This document shows positions 7,197-7,991 of a stretch of 7,991 nucleotides of DNA, piece by piece (position 1 is the first letter of the stretch; the number at the start of each line of letters is the position of its first letter). A model generated the notes under the pieces. That model had not been told where the DNA came from, did not search any database, and worked only from the letters and a program-made list of their open reading frames with translations. The translations under genes and the position numbers were made by a program. Source of the stretch: Candidatus Woesearchaeota archaeon (GTDB lineage: Archaea > Nanobdellota > Nanobdellia > SCGC-AAA011-G17 > UBA489); contig JACOVP010000046.1 in the NCBI GenBank assembly GCA_016177265.1, forward strand, positions 1-7,991, given 5' to 3'.

Positions 7197-7610
7197 ATGG
7201 TAAACACGATAAACATGCAGGATATTCGTTATCTCAACCTGTTCGAGAAAATAATGAAGGTCCGAACAAGGTTCTGCTTCAGGTACAACGATTCATTAAT
7301 TTTTTCTGTGCCGAGGGAGCTTGTTGCAAAATCCATCGGTGAAAATGGGAGGAACATAAGACAGATGTCTGAAATCCTCGGAAAAAGAATAAGAGTTGTA
7401 GCTGCCCCAAACGGAGTGCAGGATGCATCCATGTTCATAAAATCCATAATAAGCCCGTTGACAATAAAAGGCCTTGAAATAAAAGACAACGAGATTGTGG
7501 TTAACGGAGGAAGCAACAAGGCCGCGCTGATAGGCAGGAACAAGAGAAGGCTTCTGGAAATGCAGAAAATCATCAGGGATTTTTTCGGCAAGGATTTCAG
7601 GATTGCTTAG
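7197..7610 (+). CDS. nusA: NusA-like transcription factor, archaeal two-KH-domain form
   Basis: This is an archaeal NusA homologue (137 aa; the family is usually about 140-150 aa). It lacks the bacterial N-terminal polymerase-binding and S1 domains and consists of two KH RNA-binding domains. The opening DIRYLNLFEKI is typical of the family. KH1 (about 24-85) has the GxxG loop intact as G48-E-N-G51, followed by RNIRQM and LGKRIRVV. KH2 (about 88-137) has LIGRNKRR, where the second glycine of GxxG is Lys (G113-R-N-K116), then a helix to FFGKDF. The ATG at 7197 is chosen because the TATA box predicts transcription starting there; the ATG at 7215 (M7) is an alternative. In many archaea nusA follows rpoA''-rpl30e in the same operon. 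Here rpl30e is missing and the gene stands behind its own promoter after a 148-base gap. Presumed role: nascent-RNA binding in transcription elongation/termination or rRNA synthesis. Its stop overlaps the convergent gene by 4 bases. Confidence 0.88.
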   Translation: MVNTINMQDIRYLNLFEKIMKVRTRFCFRYNDSLIFSVPRELVAKSIGENGRNIRQMSEILGKRIRVVAAPNGVQDASMFIKSIISPLTIKGLEIKDNEIVVNGGSNKAALIGRNKRRLLEMQKIIRDFFGKDFRIA

Positions 7611-7990
7611 AAAACTACTGGATGTCCATTGACCTCTACCAACTTCTCCATACATGATGAAAATGTATATGTAAAATGACCCTCTTCCGGCTTTTGCCAG
7701 GGGGGATCCAATTTTAGTTTTACTAAATCGCCTGGATTTAGTAAAGCATCCATGCCGGCTGAGTCAGTATCACTAAAAATGCATGAAACTAATTTTGGAC
7801 CACTTGGGGTTTGTAATGAAAAAGTATATTTATTTGTGCCTATCGAGTAAGTGGCGATACTTTCGCCCTTAACAATTCCAGAGATGTATTGTGGCGGAGG
7901 TTGCAACTTGGGGCTATGATGTACATCCCCAGAACACGCCGTTAAAGATGTTAAAGCTAGAACTCCAATTCCAGTATTTTTAATTAAATG
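7607..7990 (-). CDS. Putative membrane-anchored lipoprotein of unknown function, N-terminus cut by window edge
   Basis: On the minus strand the frame stays open from the TAA at 7609-7607 to the right edge, giving 127 visible residues. The visible start reads HLIKNTGIGVLALTSLTACSG: a basic residue, a hydrophobic core and an LTAC lipobox, with Cys19 as the predicted lipidated residue. The initiator Met is probably only a residue or a few beyond the window. A TTG at 7906 could be mistaken for the start but would remove the signal peptide. The predicted mature part (about 109 aa) has a short His/Pro-rich tether (VHHSPKLQPPPQ), then alternating beta-like stretches: ISGIVKG, KYTFSLQT, KLVSCIF, a turn at LNPGDLVKLKL, and TYTFSSC. 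This pattern suggests a small beta barrel, possibly an OB fold. C70 and C113 could form a disulfide outside the membrane. I do not recognise the family. It is convergent with nusA and probably functionally unrelated. Confidence 0.75.
   Translation of the reverse strand, partial: HLIKNTGIGVLALTSLTACSGDVHHSPKLQPPPQYISGIVKGESIATYSIGTNKYTFSLQTPSGPKLVSCIFSDTDSAGMDALLNPGDLVKLKLDPPWQKPEEGHFTYTFSSCMEKLVEVNGHPVVF
7934..7945 (-). other. Lipobox (LTAC) of the truncated lipoprotein gene
   Basis: The four codons encode Leu-Thr-Ala-Cys directly after a hydrophobic segment (GIGVLALTSL) preceded by a lysine, matching the L-x-(A/G)-C lipobox cut before Cys. It indicates export and lipid anchoring at the cell surface. 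Some archaea are known to make lipoproteins; whether this organism has the processing enzymes cannot be seen here. Confidence 0.65.
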
Positions 7991-7991
7991 C

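Noticed and set aside
1..7991. tRNA, rRNA, CRISPR, insertion sequence or long direct repeats
   Set aside because: Nearly all of the window is coding, and the single 148-base spacer holds only T-tracts, a TATA box and a short palindrome. I saw no repeat arrays, transposase or tRNA-like folds.

Overview
The window is archaeal chromosomal DNA carrying the core RNA polymerase gene cluster. Three same-strand genes lie almost end to end: rpoB (second-largest subunit, unsplit B''+B'), a 95-codon gene of unknown family, and rpoA (largest subunit, unsplit A'+A''). After a T-rich 148-base gap come a NusA-like two-KH-domain gene on the same strand and, convergent with it, the 3' part of a putative lipoprotein gene that runs off the right edge. 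The subunit architecture is archaeal, with RpoB and RpoA zinc clusters, short archaeal NusA and a TATA-box promoter. Arg codons are mostly AGA/AGG and Ile often ATA. RpoB wording such as GYNMED and a PDKD-x-x-GY segment resembles the euryarchaeal/DPANN type. Both subunits unsplit, compact proteins and a broken-up canonical operon suggest a DPANN-like lineage (Woesearchaeota/Pacearchaeota relatives are my best guess). This placement is by recollection of protein style, not by a search.

Layout: 2-3250 rpoB (5' end probably just outside the window); 8-base gap; 3259-3546 unknown small protein; 7-base gap; 3554-7048 rpoA; 7049-7196 intergenic with T-tracts (termination), a TATA box and a perfect 16-bp AT palindrome; 7197-7610 nusA-like gene, probably leaderless; 7607-7990 (minus) putative lipoprotein, overlapping the end of nusA by 4 bases tail to tail.

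Together, RpoB and RpoA form the catalytic core of RNA polymerase, and the NusA-like protein is a presumed RNA-binding transcription factor. The usual archaeal order places rpl30e between rpoA'' and nusA, then rps12/rps7. Here rpl30e is absent, nusA has its own promoter, and a non-translation gene follows. The most interesting points are the unknown gene sandwiched between rpoB and rpoA, the unsplit RpoA with an almost absent foot linker, and non-consensus residues at normally invariant catalytic positions: a proline in the bridge helix, and Ser for Arg in the RpoB GDKFAxRHGQKG motif.
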